From: Pedobacter frigidisoli
Lineage (GTDB): Bacteria; Bacteroidota; Bacteroidia; Sphingobacteriales; Sphingobacteriaceae
DNA: 38,770 nt
Reading direction: 5' to 3'
Assembly (NCBI RefSeq): GCF_004331675.1
Contig: NZ_SJSN01000024.1
Location: 1-38,770, forward strand
In this document: one piece after another, positions 1-7,617 of the stretch
How the letters are laid out: each line of letters opens with the position of its first letter
Numbering within the stretch: the first letter of the stretch is position 1
Notes under the pieces: model-generated
Seen by the model: the letters and a program-made list of their open reading frames with translations, nothing else
What the model was told of the DNA's origin: nothing
The model's database searches: none
Translations under genes and position numbers: made by a program

Positions 1-183
1 GATATTCTGGAGGATAGATACGGCAACGGTGCGACAATAATAACCTCGCAGCTGCCAGTGGATAACTGGTATAACTTTATAGATGAACCCACACTTGCAG
101 ATGCAATTATGGACAGGCTGTCAGCATCTGCTCACAGAATTGCACTTACGGGCAAATCCATGAGAAATAAAAAAAATCATTAA
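1..183 (+). CDS. istB: IS21-family helper ATPase IstB, 3' end only
   Basis: The frame is open from base 1 and gives the last 60 residues of an IstB-like protein, starting DILEDRYGNGATIITSQLP and containing LADAIMDRL and AHRIALTGKSMR. These match the C-terminal part of the IstB AAA+ ATPase (sensor I strand followed by the lid helices). IstB works with the IstA transposase in IS21 transposition. The 5' end of istB and all of istA lie outside the window. Terminal repeats of the element follow at 253-299. The family call is firm; whether the whole element is intact cannot be seen. Confidence 0.88.
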   Translation, partial: DILEDRYGNGATIITSQLPVDNWYNFIDEPTLADAIMDRLSASAHRIALTGKSMRNKKNH

Positions 184-252
184 GTTTACAGAATATCGCT
201 TTGTCCAAAAAGTGATATGGTTAAAAAGTTAGTGCTAAAGCCAGAACCAAAC

Positions 253-299
253 TGGTGCACTATGCCTCGGAATGTGGTGTACTTTGTTCGGAATAATCA
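253..299. mobile_element. Right end of the IS21-like element with tandem terminal repeats
   Basis: Two similar units of about 21 bp stand in tandem: TGGTGCACTATGCCTCGGAA from 253 and TGGTGTACTTTGTTCGGAAT from 275. Repeated transposase-binding sites at the ends are characteristic of IS21-family elements. The element probably ends with the CA at 298-299, because the interrupted reading frame of the neighbouring regulator resumes right there. The matching left end and the target duplication are outside the window. Confidence 0.7.
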
Positions 300-815
300 T
301 TTATTAAGCTCGTCTGTATAGTCAATCTCTGTTAAACAAAAATTGGTCAGCGCAAACTGTAGTTGTGAAATATTATCGCTGTTTCTCTCTCTTTTAACAT
401 TTTGCTCAAAGCGAGTTCTTTCAGAAAGTAGATTTGCTTTGTTTTTTTCCGATTGTCCTAAAACGGCTTTGATTTTATCTATGGCTTCTGTATAGTCCTT
501 TATGAATGAAGAGTCCTTGTTCATTAAGACGAGTTGTTCGGCAAGAATTAAAGCATTTGCCTGGTTTTCTGAAAACATTACAGGTGGAATTCTATAACCC
601 TCCATCAACGTGTAACCTTTTCCTTCTTCTGTTAGGATGGGTACACCTGCCTGTTCTAATGCTTTGATGTCGCGATAAATTGTCCTTATGCTAACATTGA
701 ATTTCCCTGCTAAACTTGGCGCTGTAACCATTCGCTTCGCTTGCAACTGAATTAAAATTGCGGTAAGACGTGAAAGTCGTTTTGTGTCGTTATTGTCCAT
801 GTTCCAAATAGGCAT
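297..815 (-). pseudogene. YafY/DeoR-type HTH regulator, truncated by the IS21 end (WYL domain lost)
   Basis: The product has an HTH_11-type winged helix at residues 10-65 (TKRLSRLTAILIQLQAKR, then VSIRTIYRDIKALEQAGVP) and the link segment GKGYTLMEGYRIPPVMFSE. YafY-family regulators continue into a WYL ligand-sensing domain and are usually well over 200 aa. Here the frame stops at 172 aa, just as that domain begins (TEIDYTDELNK). The stop codon TGA is the complement of bases 297-299, which appear to be the terminal TCA of the IS21 end, so the insertion both cuts the gene and supplies its stop. A second ATG at 798-800 gives MDNNDTKRLS and is the more usual start. A shortened DNA-binding fragment might still be made. 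Confidence 0.8.
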
Positions 816-914
816 TAAGCACGCTTGATGAAAGCATTTATCAAAAGCTATAAATGTAGGTTGTTTCAGCTTATTAAACCAGAAGTATTAACTGCTTAGT
901 AAGTGACGAACAGC

Positions 915-941
915 TTATATATAACAACCGTTTTTTGATAA
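915..941 (-). promoter_or_regulatory. Copy 0 of a shared upstream element
   Basis: Read on the minus strand, it contains TTATCAAAAAACGGT followed by an AT-rich block. It resembles the elements at 2244-2286, 3702-3742 and 5348-5390. It lies about 100 bp upstream of the truncated YafY-type regulator. This is the weakest match of the four. A promoter or operator role is inferred from position only. Confidence 0.3.
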
Positions 942-1033
942 CAATAGAGTTACATGCAAAATGCTCTTGAATAGCCTGGTTTAGCTATTATTGTGTAATC
1001 AATAGTATTGCAACATTTTAATGTCTAAATAAT

Positions 1034-1282
1034 ATGAGTTACCAAGTGGATTTTAAATCAATTTTGATCGGATTCTTAAGTGCAGCTTTATTAATAGGCG
1101 CTTTTAGTTTTAAAGATGAAGCTTCCGAAAAAGAAGGAAGATATCAAACATCTGTTGCAGAAAGTGGAGTAGTTATACTAGATACTAAAACCGGAGCTTA
1201 TATAATGAGCATGAATTTATCCAATTATAATTGGCAAAAAGGAGATTTTTCTACTACTCATAGATTAAGCAAAGCGAAATAA
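1034..1282 (+). CDS. Small membrane-anchored protein of unknown function
   Basis: This 82-residue protein has one hydrophobic segment at residues 9-25 (ILIGFLSAALLIGAFSF), followed by a charged stretch (KDEASEKEG) and a short soluble tail containing VVILDTKTGAYIM. It is best read as a signal anchor or uncleaved signal peptide with a small periplasmic domain. I do not recognise the family. The ATG at 1034 is the first in-frame start after an AT-rich leader. The gene stands alone between a divergent regulator remnant and a convergent dehydrogenase gene. Confidence 0.6.
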   Translation: MSYQVDFKSILIGFLSAALLIGAFSFKDEASEKEGRYQTSVAESGVVILDTKTGAYIMSMNLSNYNWQKGDFSTTHRLSKAK

Positions 1283-1412
1283 GGAAACATTATGAATATC
1301 TCGTGTTACTGATTTTAGAAACGACCCTTTTTTGATATGATTTATGATATCAGATTGGACTTTAACATTTTGTTTAAAATAACATTCTACAACGCTTTTA
1401 ATAACTGATAGT

Positions 1413-2108
1413 TTAGCCAAATAGTCGAAGAATAAAACCAATTATCCGCCAGCGTCGAGTGATGTAAATGAGCTGTCTTTTGGCTTTAATCCCCGCTATA
1501 ACCTGTGAGGCTGCTTTGTTGACTGGAGCTACCCAAAATTGACCTTCGCCTTTTGCCATATCTGTGTCTACAAATCCCGGCCTTATATCGGTAATATATA
1601 TTGGCAGCTGTTGTTTCTTCATTTTCTTCCTTAACCCAGAAAGATAGTTTATTTGGTATGCTTTACTGGCATTATATGCCGGTGCTTCATTATCACCCGT
1701 CATGCCTGCAATTGAGGTGATGGCTGCAAATTGACCATATTTTTGCTTTTGAAAATATAGAATAGTCCAATCAGCAATTTTAGTGAAACCAGTTACATTT
1801 ACAGCTATAGTTCTTTCTTCAACCTCAAAGTCTAGTTCAATATTAATATCTCCAATACCTGAACATAAAATTAAAAGATCAAGCCCCCCAAGTTCCTTTG
1901 TTAATTCATCAAGATTTTGTTCCAAAGAACTAATCTCTGTGATGTCAATCCTTGCATAAAGGATCTTCTCTGGGTGTTGCGCTTTCAATTCTTCAAGGTG
2001 TTGCGTTCTTCTGCCGGTAATCGCAATATGATAGTTTTGCTTAACTAGTTGCATGGCAAGCTCTCTGCCGATGCCTGATGAAGCACCCATGATAATAACT
2101 TTTTGCAT
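1413..2108 (-). CDS. SDR family NAD(P)-dependent oxidoreductase
   Basis: This is a classical short-chain dehydrogenase of 231 aa. The Rossmann cofactor loop is GASSGIG at residues 8-14, the mid-chain motif reads LILCSGIGD in place of the usual NAG, the catalytic serine lies in AAITSIAGM, and the YxxxK pair is YNASK. It should catalyse an NAD(P)-dependent alcohol/ketone conversion in the cytoplasm; the substrate is unknown. I start at the ATG complementary to 2106-2108 (MQKVIIMGASSG), because SDRs begin within a few residues of the Rossmann strand. The frame stays open to 2195 and could add 29 residues that do not look like SDR sequence. It may be a single-gene unit. Confidence 0.85.
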   Translation of the reverse strand: MQKVIIMGASSGIGRELAMQLVKQNYHIAITGRRTQHLEELKAQHPEKILYARIDITEISSLEQNLDELTKELGGLDLLILCSGIGDINIELDFEVEERTIAVNVTGFTKIADWTILYFQKQKYGQFAAITSIAGMTGDNEAPAYNASKAYQINYLSGLRKKMKKQQLPIYITDIRPGFVDTDMAKGEGQFWVAPVNKAASQVIAGIKAKRQLIYITRRWRIIGFILRLFG

Positions 2109-2243
2109 CGTTCCAGGATCTTTCATAACCGATAGACTCGAATCTAGGAAAGATGTTACATCTGTCAGGTCAAAGGCTATGAATACAATAGGCAACCTTT
2201 ATTATCATTATTTCCTGGATTTCCGAGATGCTTAAGCTTTGCG

Positions 2244-2286
2244 TTATCATTATTTTACCGTTTTTAATAATTTAACTTGAACATAA
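2244..2286 (-). promoter_or_regulatory. Copy 1 of a shared upstream element
   Basis: On the plus strand TATCATTATT is followed by a CCGTTTTTA-like block and then ATAATTTAACTTGAACATAA. The copy at 5348-5390 has the same order of blocks with only a few differences. It lies about 135 bp upstream of the SDR start on the minus strand. A role as promoter or operator is inferred. Confidence 0.4.
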
Positions 2287-2351
2287 TATTAATGGCTCTT
2301 TGAAATAAGATATGATTACATATTCAAATATTTTCAATCAGGGAATATGAG

Positions 2352-3470
2352 CTAATTAAGTAAAGATGCCAATTTAGCATGCAGTTCATTCCTCTTTAAA
2401 TCCTTTGCGACTACAATTCCATCAGGGGAGATTAGGAAATTTGAAGGGATAACAGTGACACCGTATAGCTGCGAAGCAGTATTTTTACTTCCTCTCAAAT
2501 CCGATACTTGCAACCAAGACATACCATCATCTTTGACCGCCTTAAGCCATGCCGCTTTGTCTTTCCTCGCATCAATAGAAACGCTCAGAATTGTAAATCC
2601 TTTATTGCTGAACTTGTTATATGCTAAAAGTAAGTTTGGATTCTCGGCACGGCAAGGACCACACCAAGATGCCCAAAAGTCAACAAGCACATACTTTCCC
2701 TTAAAGTCTGAAAGATTAATGATTTTACCATCGGGATCAGGCTGAGCAAAATCCTTAGCAGCCATCCCGACAGATACTTTCTTTCCAAGTTGCATATTTT
2801 TCATCAACAACTTTCCAGTTGAAGACGACTGAAGCTTGGGGCTGAGTTTTGCATAACTTGATTCCACTTCTGGAAGCCACTTGCTATCCTTGATGATTTC
2901 GGAAAGGGTGAGAAGACTAACAAACGACGAAGGGTGTGCCTTTACAAAGCTTAGTTTTAAAGGAATCATTGAATTGATGTAATCATACCACTGCGTTTTA
3001 ACTTTAGTTACAAATGCTGTGTCATTCATCTCACTTGATGTTATTTTATATGGATCAGTAAGTAATTTACCCTTGTCCAAAAAGGGCTTGAGCAAGGCTT
3101 TTAATTCTGAGTTGTCTACGTTAGATTGTGTTCCGGTTACCACTGAATTTAACAAGGTATCTTTAGATGCGAACCTTATATCTCCCTGCTCTAAATAGAC
3201 AAACGAGTAATCATAAATCTCATCACTATACTTAGGATTTTGATTGCGATAAACACCAGCTCTAACTGTATTCTTTATTTTCCCTTTAAAATAAAATGTT
3301 TTATTGGCTACTACTATAGAATCATTGACAACACCTTCATCAGTCTTGTATTGCAGGAAAATCTTATCTCCGTCTATAAGCTTAAGTCCGCTTCCCTGGA
3401 TGGAAAAAGTACTCTGAGAGGAGCAAAATAGAGGGAATAGGAAAAAAGCTAGGATTATTCTAACGGTCAT
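2352..3470 (-). CDS. TlpA-family thioredoxin-like disulfide reductase with an N-terminal DUF4369-like domain
   Basis: The 372-aa protein begins with a signal sequence (ILAFFLFPLFCSS), possibly with a lipobox ending at Cys16. Residues 20-200 resemble the DUF4369-type beta domain plus helical linker common in Bacteroidota TlpA proteins. The C-terminal part is a thioredoxin/AhpC fold: DFAQPDPDGKIINLSDFKGK, then VDFWASWCGPCRAENP with the redox pair C270-G-P-C273, and a cis-Pro region near VIPSNFLI. It likely reduces or exchanges disulfides in the periplasm, as in cytochrome c maturation or oxidative defence; the partner is unknown. Neighbours give no further hint. Family certain, role general. 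Confidence 0.88.
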   Translation of the reverse strand: MTVRIILAFFLFPLFCSSQSTFSIQGSGLKLIDGDKIFLQYKTDEGVVNDSIVVANKTFYFKGKIKNTVRAGVYRNQNPKYSDEIYDYSFVYLEQGDIRFASKDTLLNSVVTGTQSNVDNSELKALLKPFLDKGKLLTDPYKITSSEMNDTAFVTKVKTQWYDYINSMIPLKLSFVKAHPSSFVSLLTLSEIIKDSKWLPEVESSYAKLSPKLQSSSTGKLLMKNMQLGKKVSVGMAAKDFAQPDPDGKIINLSDFKGKYVLVDFWASWCGPCRAENPNLLLAYNKFSNKGFTILSVSIDARKDKAAWLKAVKDDGMSWLQVSDLRGSKNTASQLYGVTVIPSNFLISPDGIVVAKDLKRNELHAKLASLLN

Positions 3471-3795
3471 GTTTAAATATATGCATTATATTAATATTAC
3501 TTACGCTATTAATTTAACAAAGGGCTCTTTGTAGATGAAAAGCAATCAAAGATTCAAATATCAATAGATGCAATCATTTATCTTCTCGATATTCCCTCCT
3601 TAAAAAAAATGGCCCTGGCTAATCTGACCTCAATTAAGTCTGACGGCAAAAATAAATAATAGGTTTGTGCGAAAAATCTGGCTTACTCCAAATCTTGTGT
3701 TTTATATTATTCCACCGTTTCTTGATAATGGTTTGCTCAACAATCTCACTATTTAGGTTCGAATAACAAAACAAGTAATGAGGAATAAAAACTAC
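3471..3795. other. Intergenic spacer of 325 bp
   Basis: No convincing reading frame or RNA gene was seen. It holds the leader of the TlpA-like gene, one copy of the shared element at 3702-3742, and an AATCTGAC / AAGTCTGAC pair near 3621-3644 of unknown meaning. Confidence 0.5.
3702..3742 (-). promoter_or_regulatory. Copy 2 of a shared upstream element
   Basis: On the minus strand it reads ATTATCAAGAAACGGTGGAA followed by TAATATAAAAC. It shares its core with the copies at 915, 2244 and 5348. It lies about 230 bp upstream of the TlpA-like gene and just past the stop of the serine hydrolase gene, so it could also be a 3' element of the latter. Confidence 0.35.
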
Positions 3796-5256
3796 TTATT
3801 TATTCCTTAAAGCCTTTATTAAGACATTTCCATTTTCAATAAGTTCTAGGGCATCGTATATTTTTCCTCCGTCCGAACTAGAGAAAACCACTTCGATGTT
3901 GGGACTTGAAAGTAAGAAAAATCTGTGATTGCCTACATAATGCAATGATTCAGCAGAATTACCAGTCATCTCTAATTTTCCATTGATGTTGTTAATGGTA
4001 AAATTAGCTTCGCCATTAGAATATTTTCCTACAACGTCCTTAATTAAGGCTGGATCTGCAATAACTAATTTTTTAATAGGTGGATTATAAAATTTTCCCC
4101 AATCATAGGCTACAGCTACACTATTTACTATTTCATTGATAAGCATTTCTCCATTTTCGGAGTTAGTTAAAACAACTATTCCTTTCCCAGTCTTCATACT
4201 CCCATAAAATACACTCCTGTAGCCATAGTTTGCTCCCCTATGCGAGAAATATTTTTCGCCGCCCTTGTCTTCTACAACAAACCCCAATGTATAGTTTGAT
4301 GTTGGTATCACCTTGCTAAACATTTGCAGAGCAGTTTGTTTTTGCAGAAGGGCATTTTCTCCTCTTAATGATTTTTGGATAGATAGTATGAATTTTGCAA
4401 TATCATTTGCGTTGCTCCAAAGACCGTCCGGGGCAAGTTCGGGAAATACATGATAACCACCGTCGATCACTTGGCTATCTCCTACATACCCACTTGCGAA
4501 GTTATGTTCAGCCTTTTGTAATGGTTGATTGTAAGTGCTACGCTTCATATTTAAAGGAGTTAAAACATTAGTTTGTATAAGGGATGCGTAATTAGTTTTA
4601 AACTGGTCTTCCAAAATCTTTCTAATGAGGGTTGTTCCACCTCCTGAATAAAAATATTCAGCCCCTGGGAAATTTATTGACTGAACAGGGTCACTGTTAG
4701 CAGGTTTAGTTCCACTAAGAATTTGATTCAAGGAGGGAATGGTATTTGTAATTTTATAACCAAAAAAACCACCTGTTCCTAAGCCTGAGGTATGACTCAG
4801 TAAATTAGCTAATGTAATTTTCCTTGACGTCGAAAATTTATTATTTGGAAGCTCCCAAGTTGTCAAATATTCACGTATGTCCTTTTGAAGTGAAATTTTC
4901 CCCTCTTGCGCCAATTTCAGAACGGCAAAAGCATTGATAGATTTACTGATTGATGCAGTTTGGTAAATTGTGTTGACATCCGCAGTGCTGACAGACGCTA
5001 CTTCGCGTTTACCATATGCTTTAGACCATATTATTTTACCATTATTGACAACAGCGATAGACACCGATGGTACCTTGTAGAACTGCATTCTATCAATGAT
5101 ATTATATTTTATCTCAGAACTATCTTGAAAAACTACGCCTAGTGATAGTCCGTTTTCAACCTTTGTTATCTTGTTTTTTTTATTCTCCTCTTGAGAAAAT
5201 ACGGTTGGAATGTAAGTCGAAATTATAAGTAAGAGTAAAAGGAAACGGATTATCAT
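3796..5256 (-). CDS. Serine hydrolase of the beta-lactamase / penicillin-binding-protein-like family
   Basis: The 486-aa protein has a signal peptide (residues 1-21, ending VFSQ) and a class C beta-lactamase fold. The SxxK motif is S102-I-S-K105 (QTASISKSINAF), the second motif is Y203-S-G (EYFYSGGG), and the third is an H-x-G motif in FSHRGANYGYRS. LLSHTSGLG is also typical of the family. A tail of about 100 residues is a lipocalin-like or DUF3471-type beta domain. Members include esterases, D-amino-acid peptidases and true lactamases, so the substrate cannot be named. It acts in the periplasm or at the surface. The neighbouring serine recombinase gene is divergent. Confidence 0.87.
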   Translation of the reverse strand: MIIRFLLLLLIISTYIPTVFSQEENKKNKITKVENGLSLGVVFQDSSEIKYNIIDRMQFYKVPSVSIAVVNNGKIIWSKAYGKREVASVSTADVNTIYQTASISKSINAFAVLKLAQEGKISLQKDIREYLTTWELPNNKFSTSRKITLANLLSHTSGLGTGGFFGYKITNTIPSLNQILSGTKPANSDPVQSINFPGAEYFYSGGGTTLIRKILEDQFKTNYASLIQTNVLTPLNMKRSTYNQPLQKAEHNFASGYVGDSQVIDGGYHVFPELAPDGLWSNANDIAKFILSIQKSLRGENALLQKQTALQMFSKVIPTSNYTLGFVVEDKGGEKYFSHRGANYGYRSVFYGSMKTGKGIVVLTNSENGEMLINEIVNSVAVAYDWGKFYNPPIKKLVIADPALIKDVVGKYSNGEANFTINNINGKLEMTGNSAESLHYVGNHRFFLLSSPNIEVVFSSSDGGKIYDALELIENGNVLIKALRNK

Positions 5257-5347
5257 ATTGTTTATTTTTAATAAGACGATGTATAAGGGTCAAAGGTTAC
5301 ATAAGAATAAAAGCGTTTGGTTTTAAGTTTTTCTTAAAGTTCTAATC

Positions 5348-5390
5348 TATCATTATTGCCTCCTTTTTCGATAATTTATCTTGAGCATAA
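5348..5390 (-). promoter_or_regulatory. Copy 3 of a shared upstream element
   Basis: The plus strand reads CTATCATTATT, a CCTTTTTCG block, then ATAATTTATCTTGAGCATAA. This is the closest partner of the copy at 2244-2286. It lies about 95 bp upstream of the serine hydrolase start on the minus strand. Confidence 0.4.
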
Positions 5391-5498
5391 ACCGATGCCT
5401 TTAAACAAATCAAACCTATCTCATTTAAAAACTAAAATATCTTTTCTCTTTTTGCCAATTATCATAAACCCATTCCATTAATCAAAATGATTTTTCTA

Positions 5499-5523
5499 TT
5501 TTTGATAATGAGTTTTTGATAAT
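5499..5523 (+). promoter_or_regulatory. Tandem TTTTTGATAAT repeat before the serine recombinase, possible operator or resolution site
   Basis: TTTTTGATAATGAG at 5499 is followed at once by TTTTTGATAAT, ending nine bases before the recombinase ATG. A partly complementary ATTATC sequence lies at 5459. Resolvase genes often have their own recombination site, which doubles as an operator, directly upstream. The assignment is by position and repeat structure only. Confidence 0.3.
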
Positions 5524-5532
5524 AAAAATGAC

Positions 5533-6108
5533 ATGAAAATAGGCTACGCAAGAGTAAGTACTGCAGACCAAAATTTAGATCTTCAATTCAATGCGCTGAC
5601 AGATTATGGATGCACGACAATATACCAGGAAAAGATTTCCGGCAAGAATACAGACAGACCCGAACTAAAAAATCTTTTGGCGACTCTTCGTAAGGGTGAT
5701 CAGGTAGTCGTTTGGAAACTGGATCGTCTTGGACGTTCTCTTCGTGACCTGGTAGATCTGGTTGCTCTATTCAATGAAAAAGGAGTTAATTTCGTTAGCC
5801 TACATGATCACATTGATACTACAACAGCTACAGGAAGATTTACATTTAATATTTTTGCTTCATTAGCAGAGTTTGAAAGAGAAATTATCCGAGAACGTAC
5901 TAAAGCGGGGCTCGTTGCAGCAAGAGCTAGAGGTAAAAAGGGAGGCCGCCCTTCAGGCTTATCCCCTGAAAAGCTTCAGTTGGCAATCATTGCTTTGGAT
6001 CTTCATGATACGGGGAAATATTCAATTTTGGAAATATCCAAAAGGCTACAGATACCCATCGCCACCTGCTATCGATACATTAAAATTGTAAAAGAGAGCA
6101 AGGTCTAA
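5533..6108 (+). CDS. Serine recombinase (Tn3-type resolvase/invertase family)
   Basis: The 191-aa protein opens with MKIGYARVSTADQNLDLQ, in which Ser9 is the catalytic nucleophile of the resolvase N-terminal domain. The WKLDRLGRSLRDL and EFEREIIRERTKAGL segments are the usual catalytic arginine region and long E helix. KGGRPSGLSPEKLQ leads into a Hin-type helix-turn-helix at about residues 150-188 (ILEISKRLQIPIATCYRYI). Length and order are those of a complete resolvase/invertase. No Tn3 transposase is nearby, so it is either a lone recombinase or what remains of a transposon. The sequence just upstream could hold its site. Confidence 0.9.
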   Translation: MKIGYARVSTADQNLDLQFNALTDYGCTTIYQEKISGKNTDRPELKNLLATLRKGDQVVVWKLDRLGRSLRDLVDLVALFNEKGVNFVSLHDHIDTTTATGRFTFNIFASLAEFEREIIRERTKAGLVAARARGKKGGRPSGLSPEKLQLAIIALDLHDTGKYSILEISKRLQIPIATCYRYIKIVKESKV

Positions 6109-6251
6109 ACACCTTCAAAAAACCAGGGTTTAATGGAATGTAACTTTACCCTGATTGGTCGTTTAGGGCGTCTTTAGACAATAACTGAGAATTTGAAATT
6201 GTTAAATAAAGCAGGTAACTTAGTACATAAACTAATCTAGAATATATAATA

Positions 6252-6446
6252 TTGGATTTACAGAAATTTTTAAATATTGTAAACGGGCTTCGTCGTTATT
6301 ATCCTCTATCCGATTCATCTATTGAGGAACTCGTCTCGCATTTGAATGAGTGGCAATATCCTAAAAACCATTTTTTGACCCAAACTGGGTTAAAGGATAA
6401 TTATATATACTTCATAGAAGAGGGTTGTTGGAAAGCATTTTCATGA
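6252..6446 (+). pseudogene. Crp/Fnr-family regulator, N-terminal fragment
   Basis: The 64-codon frame from a TTG start gives MDLQKFLNIVNGL, LSDSSIEELVSHL and YIYFIEEGCWKAF. This resembles the first part of the cyclic-nucleotide-binding domain of Bacteroidota Crp/Fnr regulators, which normally run to about 190 aa with a C-terminal helix-turn-helix. The frame ends at TGA (6444-6446), and no continuation is seen in any frame of the next 120 bp. It lies just behind the recombinase gene, so recombination may have removed the rest. Confidence 0.6.
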
Positions 6447-6542
6447 TTTAAGTTTTATAGCTCATACGCTATTAAAAAAATAAACGCTGCCTGTTATTAT
6501 TAACAAAACGTTAAGTTTTATGTGGTTTTATTGTGTTGTTTT

Positions 6543-6579
6543 GAATGAGCTGATTAATTATCACACATCAGCTACATTC
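6543..6579 (-). terminator. Hairpin overlapping the stop codon of the acetyltransferase gene
   Basis: GAATGAGCTGAT (6543-6554) pairs with ATCAGCTACATTC (6567-6579) across a 12-nt loop, with one internal mismatch. No T run follows on the minus strand, so termination would be weak. It may instead protect the 3' end of the mRNA. Confidence 0.3.
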
Positions 6580-7135
6580 CGATTGATGACTTCTCAAAAT
6601 AAACTATATTATCGTCAAACATGCCTTGATAGGGGAAACCACGGGCGATAAAACCATTCGCCAATAAAAAACGCTGACTACTCCTGGTGGCGGTAGTCGA
6701 AAAAATAATTCCATTATGTCGACTTATTTTTCTTAAGAGCATGGTTTTAAGCTTTGTGCTGATTCCTCTTTGTCTGAAGCCCTCTTCTGTAAATGAATAA
6801 CCAATTTCCAATATAGTTTGATCGGTATTCCGTATAATTCCGGCTTTTTTATGAACGATTTCCAGGTAGTTTGCCGTGGGTTTCTTAATGCCGGATATCC
6901 CGATAAGATTACCTCCCCCGTAACAAAAGCCAAGGTATTCGGCGCTAAAAATTTTTTCGTGAAGATTTAAAGGAGTAACCTTATTCCCATTCCTGAGTTT
7001 TAGATAGAACAGGTGAATTTCAGCGATTGAGCATTCAGAAGGCTTTTTTATTTCAAAATAATAGTTCCCTGTAAAATTAAACTCAAAATAACCGTCCCTG
7101 TAAGAGGTAAGGCCCGTGGAGATTTGTTGGTTCAT
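6572..7135 (-). CDS. GNAT-family N-acetyltransferase
   Basis: This is a 187-aa single-domain protein. The part from YLEIVHKKAGIIRN onward fits the GNAT fold: strand 4 is ILEIGYSFTEEGF, followed by the acetyl-CoA pyrophosphate loop RQRGIS in place of the usual Q/R-x-x-G-x-G/A, then helix 3 (TKLKTMLLRKI). NGIIFSTTATRSSQRFLLANGF is the usual motif B region, where FLLANGF matches the common LxxxGF. It should transfer an acetyl group from acetyl-CoA to an unknown amine in the cytoplasm. The first 50 residues are divergent. Confidence 0.75.
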   Translation of the reverse strand: MNQQISTGLTSYRDGYFEFNFTGNYYFEIKKPSECSIAEIHLFYLKLRNGNKVTPLNLHEKIFSAEYLGFCYGGGNLIGISGIKKPTANYLEIVHKKAGIIRNTDQTILEIGYSFTEEGFRQRGISTKLKTMLLRKISRHNGIIFSTTATRSSQRFLLANGFIARGFPYQGMFDDNIVYFEKSSIGM

Positions 7136-7617
7136 CAGTCTTATTACTATTGTGATGTATTTTTTAAATAAATTAACCCGTCAAAATGTATCTGAGTATT
7201 GTAGGCCTGTTTTGCAATTATCGCTATGCCTTCAAAAGGTTATTACAAAGCAGCTTCTAATTTACTTGCATTATGTTTATTTAACGTTAAGCGCAAATTG
7301 TTTCTCAGTTAAATACCTAATTGGATTTTCATAGAGAAAGAGGCTTTCTCCTGATGAACCATACCAATTAACCGGCGTAAAATCGTCGGCGTCTTTCTGA
7401 TAAATTTATTGTGAAAGGCTCAATCAGCGAAAAGTGGGCTTTGAATTTACCTGTTTTTTTATCAAAAAGCTGCAGCCTTAAAGGTGGTATTTAAGATTTC
7501 AAATGTTAAGGTAAGTTAATATTAGGTTTACATGAGTACTATAGCTTTGCCCCGTTTCCAAGGGCCCAGGGAATGACCTAAAACGGTTTACTACCGATAA
7601 CTAATATTAATTAACAG
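7136..7617. other. Intergenic leader of SusCD system 1 (482 bp)
   Basis: No gene was found. It contains a perfect 7-bp hairpin GAGAAAG/CTTTCTC near 7333, a second short hairpin near 7372-7390 and, close to susC, GTTAAG-type repeats at 7505 and 7515 plus a TAGCTTTG promoter box at 7542. No sigma or FecR gene stands in front of this SusC, unlike system 2. Confidence 0.5.
7542..7549 (+). promoter_or_regulatory. Candidate promoter -7 box TAGCTTTG for SusCD system 1
   Basis: TAGCTTTG fits the Bacteroidota TAnnTTTG box exactly and lies 69 bp before the SusC ATG. The -33 TTG is not clear. TGTTAAGG at 7504-7511, with GTTAAT ten bases further on, may be an activator site. The same box followed by GCC occurs before the metallophosphoesterase gene (16673), and TAGCTTTG occurs before the sigma gene. 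Confidence 0.45.

Noticed and set aside
6124..6153. CAGGGT/ACCCTG inverted repeat after the recombinase gene as terminator
   Set aside because: The stem is only 6 bp with an 18-nt loop and no T run follows.
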